NCBI RefSeq assembly: GCF_003459245.1
Contig: NZ_QRVG01000004.1
Coordinates: forward strand, 57,073-121,072
Direction of reading: 5' to 3'
From: Collinsella sp. AF23-2
GTDB taxonomy: Bacteria; Actinomycetota; Coriobacteriia; Coriobacteriales; Coriobacteriaceae
DNA: 64,000 nt
The notes under the pieces were generated by a model. That model saw only the letters and a program-made list of their open reading frames with translations. It was not told the origin of the DNA and did not search any database. The translations under genes were made by a program, and so were the position numbers. Each line of letters opens with the position of its first letter. The stretch's first letter is position 1. Positions 6,991 to 16,026 of the stretch are shown piece after piece.

Positions 6991-7439
6991 TGGCGGGGGA
7001 GTGGTCGGCGTTTCTCGCCATGCCCGTGCCCACCGTCACGCACAACGCCCTCGAGCCGTTCATGCGCAAGGGCAAGCCAAGTATCCGCAAGTCCGATGAG
7101 CTGAAGGAGGCCGAGGACAGGATCATCGCCCGCATTATCGCCAAGGGCGTGCCGGACAAGCCGCTCGGCGGAGCGCTGAGGCTGCACGTGACGTGGTGCT
7201 TCCACGTGACCGGCGACCACCGGCAGGGCGAGCCGCACCTCACGAAGCCGGACACCAGCAACCTGCTGAAGACGCTCGAGGACTGCCTGACCAGATGCGG
7301 GGTGATCGGGGACGACTCGTTCATCTGCTCGCACGACCTGACCAAGGGATGGTCGGACCCGCAGGGAATCTACGTCCGCGTCGAGTGCATCGGCTTCGAT
7401 TCGGGGGACGGCGCCGCGACTATTGGCACAGGGAAGTAA
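6990..7439 (+). CDS. rusA: RusA-family Holliday junction resolvase
   Basis: 149 residues from the ATG at 6990 that overlaps the preceding stop; the frame is open further upstream but the overlap decides the start. The family core is visible: PVPTVTHN near the N-terminus, a basic segment FMRKGKPSIRKSDE, then KPDTSNLLKTLEDCL with the metal-binding Asp and conserved Lys, and VIGDDSFICSHDLTKGW. RusA dimers cut four-way DNA junctions and are found in many phages, resolving recombination intermediates before packaging. Its place between replication and packaging genes fits. Confidence 0.85.
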   Translation: MAGEWSAFLAMPVPTVTHNALEPFMRKGKPSIRKSDELKEAEDRIIARIIAKGVPDKPLGGALRLHVTWCFHVTGDHRQGEPHLTKPDTSNLLKTLEDCLTRCGVIGDDSFICSHDLTKGWSDPQGIYVRVECIGFDSGDGAATIGTGK

Positions 7440-7459
7440 CGGGAGAAGGGACACAGGCA

Positions 7460-7771
7460 ATGGGAGGAAACAGCGCGGGCCGCGTGCAGACGCGTAGGTT
7501 CCACAGGCTCAAGGCGGAGTTCTTCGCCAGGTGCCAGGCAGAGCGCCCGGTGTGCTGGCTCTGCGGTCAGCCCATCGACTACTCGGCCGACCCCGGCACG
7601 ACCGCCGACTCGCTGACGCTTGACCACCGCGTGCCCGTGAGCAAGCGACCTGACCTGCAGGAAGACCCGGCGAACTTCGAGCCGGCACACTTCGCGTGCA
7701 ACTCGAGACGAGGCAACGGCGAGCCGCCCGTGAGCCTGGGAGTGCTGAGCCGCAAGTGGACTGCGGACTGA
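7460..7771 (+). CDS. Small HNH endonuclease next to terminase
   Basis: 103 residues from ATG 7460 (AGAAGGGA upstream). It carries the classical HNH pattern: CWLCGQPID, then LTLDHRVPVSKRP with the central His, then FEPAHFACNSRRGNGE. Small HNH proteins placed just before the terminase genes occur in many cos-type HK97-like phages, where some have been shown to be needed for genome cutting by terminase. The position here is the same, so a role in packaging is likely by analogy. Confidence 0.88.
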   Translation: MGGNSAGRVQTRRFHRLKAEFFARCQAERPVCWLCGQPIDYSADPGTTADSLTLDHRVPVSKRPDLQEDPANFEPAHFACNSRRGNGEPPVSLGVLSRKWTAD

Positions 7772-7791
7772 CGGGGAGGGGCGGTAAGCGA

Positions 7792-7877
7792 TCTACCTGC
7801 GGGTTTGGCGGACTACCATCCGCGTGTGCCTTCTTCCTCTCTCCCCGATATTTCGATTTGGAATAACCGCAGGTAGA
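7792..7877. other. Dyad between HNH and terminase genes, candidate cos/terminase site
   Basis: TCTACCTGCGG (7792-7802) is repeated in inverted form as CCGCAGGTAGA (7867-7877), separated by 64 bases of non-coding sequence. The gap 7772-7942 is the only non-coding space between packaging genes. In HNH-containing cos phages the cos site usually lies here. No overhang sequence can be read from sequence alone, so this is only a candidate. Confidence 0.35.
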
Positions 7878-7942
7878 GGGGTGTTTTTGATTGATGTTCG
7901 GGGAAGATGCCCTGAAAAAGCCGGCGGACGAGGTGATTTTGG

Positions 7943-8281
7943 ATGAAGTTGGATGAACTTAAAGGCTTCTCAGAGACGTTTGAAGATGCCGTTTTGCACG
8001 CCGACTGGCTGAGAGACCAGTACGGCAATATTGCCCCGAAATTCGTGGCTACGGTCCGTCTGGGGCGGTCTTTAGCGAAGAAACTCGATAAGCTTGAGCA
8101 GCACGACTGGATAAACGCTGCCGACAAGCCCGACACGACCACCGTGAGCCAGTACCTGAAAGTCCTGGATGCGCTGAAGCTCAACCCGAGCTGCGACAAG
8201 TCCATCAAGGCCGAGCCGCAGAGGAAGAAGACGAGCTCGCTGGCGGCATTCACATCAGGATTCAAGGTCGTGAACGGCTGA
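7943..8281 (+). CDS. Terminase small subunit (P27-like)
   Basis: 112 residues, start with GAGGTG upstream; the stop overlaps the TerL start at 8281. The protein is helical and basic, with DAVLHADWLRDQYGNIAPKF and a segment rich in Lys before a short tail. The assignment rests mainly on size and position directly before the large terminase. Small terminases bind the packaging site and regulate the large subunit. Confidence 0.7.
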   Translation: MKLDELKGFSETFEDAVLHADWLRDQYGNIAPKFVATVRLGRSLAKKLDKLEQHDWINAADKPDTTTVSQYLKVLDALKLNPSCDKSIKAEPQRKKTSSLAAFTSGFKVVNG

Positions 8282-9864
8282 TGGGCGTGCTCTGCGTCAA
8301 GGTAGACGAGAAGGGCTACGCCGAGCCGCGAATCTGGACGAAGCCGCTGCGCGAGCTCACGCCCGAGACCTCGCTCGGCTTCGAGGTCATCGACTACGCC
8401 CGCGAGGTGCTCCACGTGGAGCTGCGACCTTGGCAGAAGTGGTTGCTCATCCACGCGCTCGAGCTGAACGAGGACGGCAGCTACCGCTTCAAGAAGGTCA
8501 TCGTTCTCGTCGCTCGACAGAACGGCAAGACGATGCTCGCCAGCGTGCTTTCCAGCTGGTGGCTGTTCGTCGATTCGCAGCGCCATCCCGAGCGCGTGCC
8601 GCCCGTGAAGTTCAAGATCGTCGGAACCGCCCAGAACCTCGACATCGCGCGCGAGCCCTGGTCGCAGGTGCGGCTGTGGTGCAATCCCGAACCGCCAAGC
8701 GAGGCGGAATCGGAAGTCGCGATAGCCGATCTGCAGGAGGCGACCAACAAGGTCTCGGACACCAACGGCAAGGAGTACATCCAGGCGGCATCGCTGGCTC
8801 ATTACGAGATCCGCGCCGCCAAGAACGCCCGCGGCAAGCCCGCCGCCCGCGTCCTCATGGACGAGCTGCGCGAGCAGGAGAACTGGGTCGCGTGGAACGC
8901 CACCTCGCAGACCACCAAGTCGTTCTGGAGCGGTCAGCTCTGGGGAATCTCGAACGCCGGCGATGCGAAGTCGGTCGTTCTCGCCGCCCAGCGCAAGGCC
9001 GCCCTCAAGGTGGTCGCCAGCTGGGAGAAGCTTGTCGAGAAGCGCGGCATGGATCCGTTCGAGTGGGCGGACAAGCACGACAACGCGATAGGCATCTTCG
9101 AGTGGTCGGGCCGTGACGGCTGCGAGCTCGACAGCGACGAGGACCTCCTGCAGGCGAACCCCTCGTGCGGCTACGGCGGCATGACGCTCAAGTCGCTCAA
9201 GTCCGACATCGACGGCATGACCGAGGCGTCCTTCCGCACCGAGGTGCTCTGCCAATGGGTCACGGCCGACGTGGACCCTTACGTCGACGTCGAGACATGG
9301 GAGTCGCTCACGGACAACGACAGCCGAATCCCCGAGGACGAGCGCGTCGTGCTCGCCATCGACACCAGCGAGGACCGCAAGACGACCTACATCGCGGTCG
9401 CTGGAGCGAGGGGCGACGGCCTTGATCATGTCGAGGTCATCGCTCGCCGAGACGGCAACCTGTGGGTATCGAAGTACCTCAAGTCCGTGCAGGAGGCGTG
9501 GGGCATCGACGAGGTCGCCTTGCAGTCGAAGGGATGCCCTGCGGGGGACTTCCGCGACATGCTTGAGGAAGAAGGATGGACGGTCCATGCCATCGAGGGC
9601 AGCAAGCTCGGCTCCGTAGCAGGCAGCTTCAAGGATGCGGTGCTCGACGGGACCATCCGACACACCGACCAGCCGGTCCTCACGCAGCAGCTCAAGTGCG
9701 CCGTGACGCGAAAGCTCGGCGAGGTCGATGTCTGGACGCGCAGGGCATCGCAGGGTCAGATCTCGGCGGTTGTCGCCGCGAGCGAGGCGCTCTGGGCGCT
9801 GCGCAACTGCGAGCGACCGAAGCCCAAGGCCAAGCCTTCGCCCTATCCGCTGACGATTATCTAG
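8281..9864 (+). CDS. Terminase large subunit
   Basis: 527 residues. The N-terminal ATPase has the terminase-type Walker A variant VARQNGKT at residues 77-84 and a Walker B RVLMDELRE near 190-200. The C-terminal RNase H-like nuclease domain starts near residue 350 with VVLAIDTSEDRKT, the first metal-binding Asp, and further acidic residues follow. It powers DNA translocation into the procapsid and cuts the concatemer. Together with the HNH protein and HK97-type head genes this indicates a cos-type packaging motor, which is an inference. Confidence 0.95.
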   Translation: MGVLCVKVDEKGYAEPRIWTKPLRELTPETSLGFEVIDYAREVLHVELRPWQKWLLIHALELNEDGSYRFKKVIVLVARQNGKTMLASVLSSWWLFVDSQRHPERVPPVKFKIVGTAQNLDIAREPWSQVRLWCNPEPPSEAESEVAIADLQEATNKVSDTNGKEYIQAASLAHYEIRAAKNARGKPAARVLMDELREQENWVAWNATSQTTKSFWSGQLWGISNAGDAKSVVLAAQRKAALKVVASWEKLVEKRGMDPFEWADKHDNAIGIFEWSGRDGCELDSDEDLLQANPSCGYGGMTLKSLKSDIDGMTEASFRTEVLCQWVTADVDPYVDVETWESLTDNDSRIPEDERVVLAIDTSEDRKTTYIAVAGARGDGLDHVEVIARRDGNLWVSKYLKSVQEAWGIDEVALQSKGCPAGDFRDMLEEEGWTVHAIEGSKLGSVAGSFKDAVLDGTIRHTDQPVLTQQLKCAVTRKLGEVDVWTRRASQGQISAVVAASEALWALRNCERPKPKAKPSPYPLTII

Positions 9865-9874
9865 GAGCTGATAC

Positions 9875-11200
9875 ATGCGTTTTTCCGACCGCATCAGGGC
9901 GGCTTACGATGGCTTCACGGGCAAATCCGAGACTGCCGAGAATGCCGCCAAGCAGTCCGAGACCACCGCGCAGCACGCTGTTCCGTATGCGCCGATGGTT
10001 TCCCCCGGTCTCGCCGAGGACATCGCATTCGGCGATTACGACCGCCGCGACCTGTGGGCCGCCGAGTACAACGTGCGCATGGTGGTCGATTTCGTGGCGA
10101 GCAAGATCGCGGCGCTGCCCTTCCATGCGTACCGCGTGAAGCCGAACGGCGACCGCGAGGAGGCTCCGGACTCCGAAATCGGCAAGCTCATCGCGGACCC
10201 CAGCTACGTCGCGAACGAGACCCGTTACCGTCTCATCCACTCGCTGGTGGTCGACATGATGCTCAACGACCAGTGGCTGATGCTGCTCACGATGGACAAC
10301 GACTACGACTACCGCCTGCGCCGCATCCCGTACGGCACGTACTCCGTGCGGTACAACGCGCTCGCGGAGCCGACTGGCGTCCAGATCACGCTGCCCAACG
10401 GTCAGGTCAACTACGAGCTGCCTAACAAGAACGTCCTGCTGTCACTCGGCTACCCCGGCGCGGTCGGCAACCCCAAGCCCATGTCCGGCGCTTTGGGGCC
10501 GCTGCTCACCGAGGCGCGCGAGCTGGCGAGCTATCGCCGCTTCATCGCCCAGAACGGCGGTCGCATCCCCGCCTACGTCAAGCGACCCGCCGGTATGCCG
10601 TGGGCGAGCGAGAATGCGCGGAATGACTTCATCCAGGGTATGCGCGCCTACCGCAAGGGCGGCGGCAAGGACGGCGGCTGGCCCCTGCTCGAGGACGGCA
10701 TGGAGATCGTCACGGTCGACGCTTTCAAGCCCGTCGACATGGCCGACCTCGACGCACGCGACCGTATCGGTATTGCCGTGTGCAATGCCTACCATATCTC
10801 GCCCGAGAACGTCGGTATCCGCACTGGCAACAAGTCGAGCGTGGAGGCCTACAAGGACCAGCTTTGGAACGTTGAGCTGTCGCCTTACGTCGTCCAGCTC
10901 GAGCAGCAGCTGAATCAGGTCATCCCCAAGGCGGTCGGCGAGGAGGACGTATTCATCCTCGCGAACATGGATGCGCAGCTGCGGGGTACCCCCAGCGAAC
11001 AATATAAGGCGTTGAGCACGGCCACCGGTCGCCCGTTCATGTCCCTGAATGAGGGCCGACGCAAGCTCAACCTTCCCGCCAAGGAGGACGGCGACGAGGT
11101 GATCGTCCCGCTCAACGTCACCCAAGGCGGTCAGCCGTCCCCGCAGGACGGCGGCAATACCCAGAACGCCCAGACGGGCGCGAGCCCGAACGGGAGGTAA
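9875..11200 (+). CDS. Portal protein, HK97 family
   Basis: 441 residues, RBS AGGAG 9 bases upstream of ATG. Typical portal features are visible: NVRMVVDFVASKIAALPFHAYR near residue 65, the conserved HSLVVDMMLNDQWLM region, and a C-terminal part with NVGIRTGNKSSVEAYKDQLW. The dodecameric portal is the DNA entry channel and connector of the head. It is followed closely by the protease and capsid genes in the standard HK97 order. Confidence 0.94.
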   Translation: MRFSDRIRAAYDGFTGKSETAENAAKQSETTAQHAVPYAPMVSPGLAEDIAFGDYDRRDLWAAEYNVRMVVDFVASKIAALPFHAYRVKPNGDREEAPDSEIGKLIADPSYVANETRYRLIHSLVVDMMLNDQWLMLLTMDNDYDYRLRRIPYGTYSVRYNALAEPTGVQITLPNGQVNYELPNKNVLLSLGYPGAVGNPKPMSGALGPLLTEARELASYRRFIAQNGGRIPAYVKRPAGMPWASENARNDFIQGMRAYRKGGGKDGGWPLLEDGMEIVTVDAFKPVDMADLDARDRIGIAVCNAYHISPENVGIRTGNKSSVEAYKDQLWNVELSPYVVQLEQQLNQVIPKAVGEEDVFILANMDAQLRGTPSEQYKALSTATGRPFMSLNEGRRKLNLPAKEDGDEVIVPLNVTQGGQPSPQDGGNTQNAQTGASPNGR

Positions 11201-11204
11201 CTAG

Positions 11205-11894
11205 ATGAGCAAGCTCGATTTCCTCAATTTCGAGGTAAAGGCAGTCCCCGAGGAGGAGGGCGTGTTCGAGGGATACGCCTCCACCTGGGAGCGCGACCTC
11301 ATCGACGACGAGATCACCAAGGGCGCATACGCCGAGACGCTTTCCGCCGACTACCCGGACGGCGGCGCGGGAATCCCGCTCTACTGGGGCCACAACTACG
11401 ATTCCCCGCTCAACTGCATCGGCGAGTCCCTTTCCGCCTGCGAGGACGAGAAGGGACTGAACGTCAAGTTCAAGTTCGACCTCGACACGAATGAGGGCAA
11501 GAAGGCGTACGACCTGCTCAAGCGTGGCCTCGTGCACCAGATGTCGGTCGGCTTCCTCGCCCAGAAGACCGCTTGGGTCAAGGACGAGGGCGACCAGTGG
11601 TCGCACCGCCGAATCGAGAAGATCAAGCTCTTCGAGGTTTCCGTGGTGCCCATCGCCTGCAACCAGCAGGCCGAGGTCACCAACGTCAAGAGCGGTCGAG
11701 CCATCTCCAAGGACAACGAGTCCCTCATCCAGCAGGCCGTCGATTGCCTGCAGGATGTGCTCAAGAATGTCGGCTCCGATGACGATTCCGATGAGGATGA
11801 GTCCGAGGAGACCGACGAGAAGGCTCATGCACTTGCCGAGCGCAAGTCTGAGATAGAGAAAATCGCCGAATACTTCGGCGGAGTCACCGATTAG
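11205..11894 (+). CDS. HK97-type prohead maturation protease
   Basis: 229 residues. The N-terminal 165 residues match the U35/S78-type prohead protease: FEGYASTWERD, the catalytic His in YWGHNYDSPL, the Ser in HQMSVGFL, and a conserved KLFEVSVVPIACNQQA. The last 60 residues are very acidic. The enzyme cleaves the capsid scaffold during head maturation. It lies 10 bases before the capsid gene. Confidence 0.95.
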   Translation: MSKLDFLNFEVKAVPEEEGVFEGYASTWERDLIDDEITKGAYAETLSADYPDGGAGIPLYWGHNYDSPLNCIGESLSACEDEKGLNVKFKFDLDTNEGKKAYDLLKRGLVHQMSVGFLAQKTAWVKDEGDQWSHRRIEKIKLFEVSVVPIACNQQAEVTNVKSGRAISKDNESLIQQAVDCLQDVLKNVGSDDDSDEDESEETDEKAHALAERKSEIEKIAEYFGGVTD

Positions 11895-11904
11895 GAGGAC
11901 AAAC

Positions 11905-13239
11905 ATGCGCATTAAGGAGCGTATCGCCGCCGAGAAGAAGGCGGCACAGGACATCCTCGCCAAGGGCGAGGAGAATCTCACCGATGAGGAGTTCGAGCAG
12001 CTGAAGCAGCACGTTGCCGAGTCCAAGAAGCTCGAGGAGCGTGCCGCCCTGCTCAAGGACGGAGCCGAGATCCTCGACAACGCCGCCGAGGGCAAGAACC
12101 TCGAGCAGAAGAAGGAGGAGAACGCCGTGGCCGCCAAGAGCATCGGCGAGCATTTCGCCAACGAGCTGAAGGCCAAGGGCATCGACGTCGCTCAGGCGAA
12201 GACCATCAACTTCGAGACCTCCGAGTTCAACGTCAAAGCCTCTACCGACGTGAATGTCACCGGCGGTCCCGCCGGCTCTAACGCCCCGTACCTCACCGAG
12301 CTCGACACCCCCGTGTTCGCTCCTCGCCAGGATCTGCTCATCGTCAACCTGTTCGGCACCGGCACCATGGGCGGTCAGGTGCTGAAGTACCCGGTCTACG
12401 GCAAGCTCGAGGGCAAGCCCGGCGAGACCGCCGAGGGCGCAGCCGCCGCGCACACCCACTTCCCCGACCCCACCTGGGAGAATGATTCCCTCCACACCAT
12501 CACGGACCTGTGGGAGATCACCGACGACATGATCGACGACCTGCCTTACGTGGTGTCCGAGATCAACGACCACAACGACTATGAGTTCGACTTGGTCAAG
12601 GAGGACAAGATCTGGAACGGCGACGGCACCAGCGACAACATCAAGGGCCTTGTCGCTCGAATCCCGGCTGACTCCGTGATCGACAACACCAGCACCGAGC
12701 CGCTCGAGGACCGTATCTTCACGGCAGTCACGATGATCAAGAAGAACGTCAACCGCACGGCTGACGGTCTGGTCATCAACCCCGAGGACTATAAGACCCT
12801 GCGCCTGAAGCGTGACAAGAACGGCCAGTACTACGGTGGCGGCTTCTTCCTGCCGCCCTACAACGGCACCGGCACCCTCGTCATCCAGCAGACCCCGTGG
12901 GGCCTGCCGACCGTGGTCACCCCGACCCAGGCGAAGGGCAACTGCGTGGTCGGCGCCTTCAAGACCGGCAAGGTCCTGTCCCGCGGCGCGCGCACGCTGA
13001 AGACCAGCGACTCCCACAAGGAGAACTTCGGCTCCGGCATCACCGCCTTCCGCCTGAAGGAGCGCTGCACGCTCCAGGTCAAGTACCCGTACGCCTTCGT
13101 CAAGGTGTCCACGGACGAGACCAAGGTCGTCGCGCAGTCCGACGATTCCGGCATCGAGGTCCAGTCCGACGAGCCCGTGGCCGATGCCGAGACCGCCGAG
13201 GCCACCAAGACCGCCAAGACCGCCAAGGCTGCGAAATAG
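11905..13239 (+). CDS. Major capsid protein, HK97 fold
   Basis: 444 residues, strong RBS AGGAGG. Residues 1 to about 105 form a charged coiled coil (EEFEQLKQHVAESKKLEERA), the delta-type scaffold domain normally removed by the protease encoded just upstream. The rest is the HK97-fold shell, with PVYGKLEGKPGETAEG and a PWGLPTVVTPTQAKGNCVVG segment near the end of the P-domain. The final 40 residues are an Ala/Thr/Lys-rich tail (AEATKTAKTAKAAK), which may be a low-complexity extension. Confidence 0.95.
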   Translation: MRIKERIAAEKKAAQDILAKGEENLTDEEFEQLKQHVAESKKLEERAALLKDGAEILDNAAEGKNLEQKKEENAVAAKSIGEHFANELKAKGIDVAQAKTINFETSEFNVKASTDVNVTGGPAGSNAPYLTELDTPVFAPRQDLLIVNLFGTGTMGGQVLKYPVYGKLEGKPGETAEGAAAAHTHFPDPTWENDSLHTITDLWEITDDMIDDLPYVVSEINDHNDYEFDLVKEDKIWNGDGTSDNIKGLVARIPADSVIDNTSTEPLEDRIFTAVTMIKKNVNRTADGLVINPEDYKTLRLKRDKNGQYYGGGFFLPPYNGTGTLVIQQTPWGLPTVVTPTQAKGNCVVGAFKTGKVLSRGARTLKTSDSHKENFGSGITAFRLKERCTLQVKYPYAFVKVSTDETKVVAQSDDSGIEVQSDEPVADAETAEATKTAKTAKAAK

Positions 13240-13268
13240 CCTCGGCTGACTGATTGGAAGGGGGCATC

Positions 13269-13799
13269 ATGACCGAATCTTTCCTCGGCGACCATACCGA
13301 CTACAGCGGGCTCGATGCCCCCATGTTCAACGCCGCCGCCGTGAGCGCCATCCGCGGCTACTGCGGGTGGCATATCGCGCCGTCCATGGAGTTGTCCGGC
13401 AGGGTCGGTTCCGCTGGCGGCAAGATCATCCGCATCCCCGCGCTCAACGTGACCGAGGTCACGAAGCTCGCGCTGACCGACGGCACTGACCTTCTGGACG
13501 GTGCCCAGTGGAACACGGCAGGCCTTGTCGAGCTTGCCGCGCCCGTCGAGCCGTGCCTGAGCGCCATCGAGTACACCGTCACCGCCGGATTCAACACGGA
13601 TGACGTGCCAGATCTCATCGCGGTCGCGCTTCAGGTCTCCCGACGAGCCGCCAGCGCCCCCGCGGGCACCGTGCGCTCCCAGAGCGTCAACGGCGCTTCG
13701 GTGAGCTATGCATTCAGCGGGTCCGGCGCGACTTCCATCCAGCTCATGCAGGACGAGCGCGAGATTCTCGACAGGTACAGGATTGCGAGGCTCCCGTGA
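13269..13799 (+). CDS. Head-tail connector protein
   Basis: 176 residues from ATG 13269 with GGAAGGGGG upstream; a TTG at 13254 is less likely. The N-terminus (YSGLDAPMFNAAAVSAIRGYCGW) and the C-terminal DEREILDRYRIARLP are typical of gp6-like connector proteins, which bind beneath the portal. Assignment is by position (directly after the capsid gene) and size. Confidence 0.7.
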   Translation: MTESFLGDHTDYSGLDAPMFNAAAVSAIRGYCGWHIAPSMELSGRVGSAGGKIIRIPALNVTEVTKLALTDGTDLLDGAQWNTAGLVELAAPVEPCLSAIEYTVTAGFNTDDVPDLIAVALQVSRRAASAPAGTVRSQSVNGASVSYAFSGSGATSIQLMQDEREILDRYRIARLP

Positions 13800-14158
13800 G
13801 TGGCTCGGATTTCGGCAACTTCGGTCGACCGCTCAAGCGCCTCCGCGCACCCCTTGTGGAAGACCCGTACAATCCCGCACGCACTGTGTCTGACTGGGAC
13901 GGTGAGGTCGATGAGCTCGCGTTCAACGGCTTCATCGCCACGGCATCCTCAGTCATGACGCCAGATGGCGCACGCGAGCAGGCGGCAACAGCCGTCACGC
14001 TCACGGTGGCTGATCCGAATGTCGACATCAAGCGCGGCGACCGAATCAAGGACGGTGCACACGTCTACACGGTTGATGTCGTGCCGTCGGTCGATGCTAA
14101 CCCGTTCACGGGCTGGCAGCCTACCCTCGAGGTAGGTCTTCAGGAGGTGGAGGGCTGA
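13796..14158 (+). CDS. Head closure / head-tail stopper-like protein
   Basis: 120 residues from a GTG at 13796 overlapping the previous stop. The central part is beta-rich with VTLTVADPNVDIKRGDRIKD and HVYTVDVVPSVDANPF, the arrangement found in phage head closure proteins. It lies second after the capsid in the usual order connector, stopper, neck protein, tail terminator. Confidence 0.65.
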   Translation: MSGSDFGNFGRPLKRLRAPLVEDPYNPARTVSDWDGEVDELAFNGFIATASSVMTPDGAREQAATAVTLTVADPNVDIKRGDRIKDGAHVYTVDVVPSVDANPFTGWQPTLEVGLQEVEG

Positions 14159-14445
14159 TGCCTGCAGCAGGACAGACGAAGGTCAAGTTCAACGACAAGT
14201 TCTTCGATGACATCCTCCACAGCGCAGGCGTCGAGAACATGTGCCTGTCCAAGGCGCAGCAGGCGCTTGCGAACATCCGCGCGACCGCGCCCGTCGACAC
14301 CGGCGCGTACCGCGATGGGTTCCGCATCGAGGTCCACAAATCGGCGCACCGAAACAGCTACCGCGTGGTAGGTCACGACTGGAAGACGATTCTCCTTGAG
14401 TACGAGGGCGGCTATCTCGCCCGAGCCCTGAAAGCGGTGAAGTAG
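14158..14445 (+). CDS. HK97 gp10-like neck protein
   Basis: 95 residues, ATG overlapping the preceding TGA. The motif ATAPVDTGAYRDGFRIEV followed by SYRVVGHDWKTILLEYEGG is the signature of the HK97 gp10/neck family. The protein is at the head-tail junction. Good agreement in both motif and gene order. Confidence 0.82.
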   Translation: MPAAGQTKVKFNDKFFDDILHSAGVENMCLSKAQQALANIRATAPVDTGAYRDGFRIEVHKSAHRNSYRVVGHDWKTILLEYEGGYLARALKAVK

Positions 14446-14859
14446 ATGCAGATGGTTGTCCCTCCCGATCTGGAGATGTTCCTCTGTGGGTATCTCCGCG
14501 CCGTCCTCGGCACGAATATCGAGGTCGACAATCGCGAGCCGTCAGACTTCGACGGCGGCACACCCTATTGCGTGGTGCGCGACGATGGGGGCCAGAAGAC
14601 CGGTCTCACCACCTTCGACCGCTCGGTCGGCATCTCCATCTATGCGGGGAACCGGCAGAGCACACTCAAGGCCGGAGAGCTTGCCAGACGCGCCTTCGCC
14701 GCGCTCACATCGCCGACCATCGCCCACGAGAAGGGGTCTCCCATCGCGGCGGTCATCGATGACGGCTGCAACGGGCCGTACCGCGTGACGGACCAGCACG
14801 ATTCGAGCAAGTGCTACATGACGGTCGAGTACTCGGTCGTCGGTGCAATAGAGGATTAA
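14446..14859 (+). CDS. Tail terminator-like protein
   Basis: 137 residues directly abutting the neck gene. The sequence contains IEVDNREPSDFDGGTPYCVVRDDGG and a long central DRSVGISIYAGNRQSTLKAG strand-helix pattern seen in tail-completion proteins that cap the tail tube. It precedes the major tail protein as expected. Confidence 0.72.
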   Translation: MQMVVPPDLEMFLCGYLRAVLGTNIEVDNREPSDFDGGTPYCVVRDDGGQKTGLTTFDRSVGISIYAGNRQSTLKAGELARRAFAALTSPTIAHEKGSPIAAVIDDGCNGPYRVTDQHDSSKCYMTVEYSVVGAIED

Positions 14860-14891
14860 GGTTAGGGCTTTGCCCTGGAAAGGAGCTTGCA

Positions 14892-15518
14892 ATGGCTAAA
14901 GACAAGCAGGGTAACGACCTCGCAAACGTAGGTGTGCCCGTAACCGGTGCGATCTGCATCGTCCCGTACGCCGAGGGCAACGTCATCACCCGCACCATGA
15001 TCAGCAAGAAGAACGCCACGCCGAAGCTGCCCGAGGTGTACGCCCGCGGTACCTCCTGCCTCGGTCTCATCGCCGGCGACGGTGCACCGCAGGATTCCAC
15101 CGAGAAGGGCGACCCCATCGAGTTTTGGCAGGGGGGCTACACCCTCAACGGCGAGACTGCCATCTACACAGCCTTCACCATCGCCGAGGACACCGACCTC
15201 TCTCGAGAGCTCTGTTTCGGCGAGAAGCCCGATGCCGACGGCGTTATCGCGGTCGACACCTACACGCCCGACACCAAGTGGATGGCGTACGAGGAGATCA
15301 CCTACAAGAACGGCAACGTCGACCGCCGCGCCGGCGTCATCAAGGTGACCGCCAACGAGCCGGGTCAGGCCGAGCGCGGCTCCGTCCTCGGTCGCGCCGT
15401 CACCGTCGAGTGGGTGCGCGATGACCTCTACGAGGGCAAGGCTTACATCGAGGCTCACTGCACGCCCGCCGATGTCACGGTAGCCGCCTCTTCTGCCGCC
15501 GCTGGCAAGAATTCCTAA
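14892..15518 (+). CDS. Major tail protein
   Basis: 208 residues from ATG 14892 (AAAGGAG upstream); the open frame extends back to 14811 but without a ribosome-binding site. It is a beta-rich protein with the region GGYTLNGETAIYTAFTIAED and a C-terminal EWVRDDLYEGKAYIEAHC. It is followed by a strong terminator, common after a highly expressed tube gene. It polymerises to form the tail tube. Confidence 0.85.
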   Translation: MAKDKQGNDLANVGVPVTGAICIVPYAEGNVITRTMISKKNATPKLPEVYARGTSCLGLIAGDGAPQDSTEKGDPIEFWQGGYTLNGETAIYTAFTIAEDTDLSRELCFGEKPDADGVIAVDTYTPDTKWMAYEEITYKNGNVDRRAGVIKVTANEPGQAERGSVLGRAVTVEWVRDDLYEGKAYIEAHCTPADVTVAASSAAAGKNS

Positions 15519-15546
15519 GCGAAACACAGCTTTCCCTTCTCTCGTT

Positions 15547-15579
15547 GGGCATCGCGCTTCGGCGCGGTGCCCTTTTTTT
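15547..15579 (+). terminator. Rho-independent terminator after major tail protein
   Basis: GGGCATCGCGC (15547-15557) pairs with GCGCGGTGCCC (15562-15572) over a TTCG tetraloop with one wobble pair, followed by seven T residues. It likely lowers expression of the downstream tail genes relative to the tube protein. Confidence 0.9.
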
Positions 15580-15645
15580 ATCGGGGGACCCCAGCCGAAC
15601 AATGTCCATGTCGTAAGAGGCCATTCGAGAGAAGGGAAAGTCGAG

Positions 15646-16026
15646 ATGGCTGAAGAGAAAGAGTTCGAGCCGACCATCGAGGACTTCGAGAACTGGACCG
15701 AGGAGAAGGAGCAGGCCGAGTTCGAGCGCATCGCCGATGCGAACAAGGTCATGTATGTGATCGGCGACAACACGCTGTTCGTCCGCACGTCCGCCGGCAA
15801 CGTCTACCGCCTGCCGATGTGCCCGAGCTATGCAGAGGTGTCCGCAATCCAGAGCGGCACCGATAACGATGCCTTCGAGCACCTTTGCACGCTTATCGAG
15901 GGCGGCAAGGGCGGCACCGATGCCGTCGAGCGCTTCAAGGCCGAGCCGCTCCAGACGATGGTCAAGATCCTCGAGGTATTCGGCGAGAAGTTGGCTAAGA
16001 CCCAGGGAGCGACCCTGGGGGAATAG
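15646..16026 (+). CDS. Tail assembly chaperone, short form (gpG-like)
   Basis: 126 residues. It is acidic at the N-terminus (EEKEFEPTIEDFENWTEEKE) and ends TQGATLGE at a TAG. It lies between the tube and the tape measure genes, the standard place for the two overlapping chaperones of siphoviruses. The short form is made by normal termination; a longer form probably arises by a -1 frameshift at the G run just before the stop. Confidence 0.85.
   Translation: MAEEKEFEPTIEDFENWTEEKEQAEFERIADANKVMYVIGDNTLFVRTSAGNVYRLPMCPSYAEVSAIQSGTDNDAFEHLCTLIEGGKGGTDAVERFKAEPLQTMVKILEVFGEKLAKTQGATLGE

Noticed and set aside
7813..9894. 693-codon minus-strand ORF opposite terminase genes
   Set aside because: Shadow of TerS and TerL, no ribosome-binding site, no motif.
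9981..9991. TTCCGTATGCG in the portal gene, resembling a shufflon site
   Set aside because: Nine of eleven bases match but the conserved ATCCC arm is lost, and there is no cassette nearby; chance similarity.
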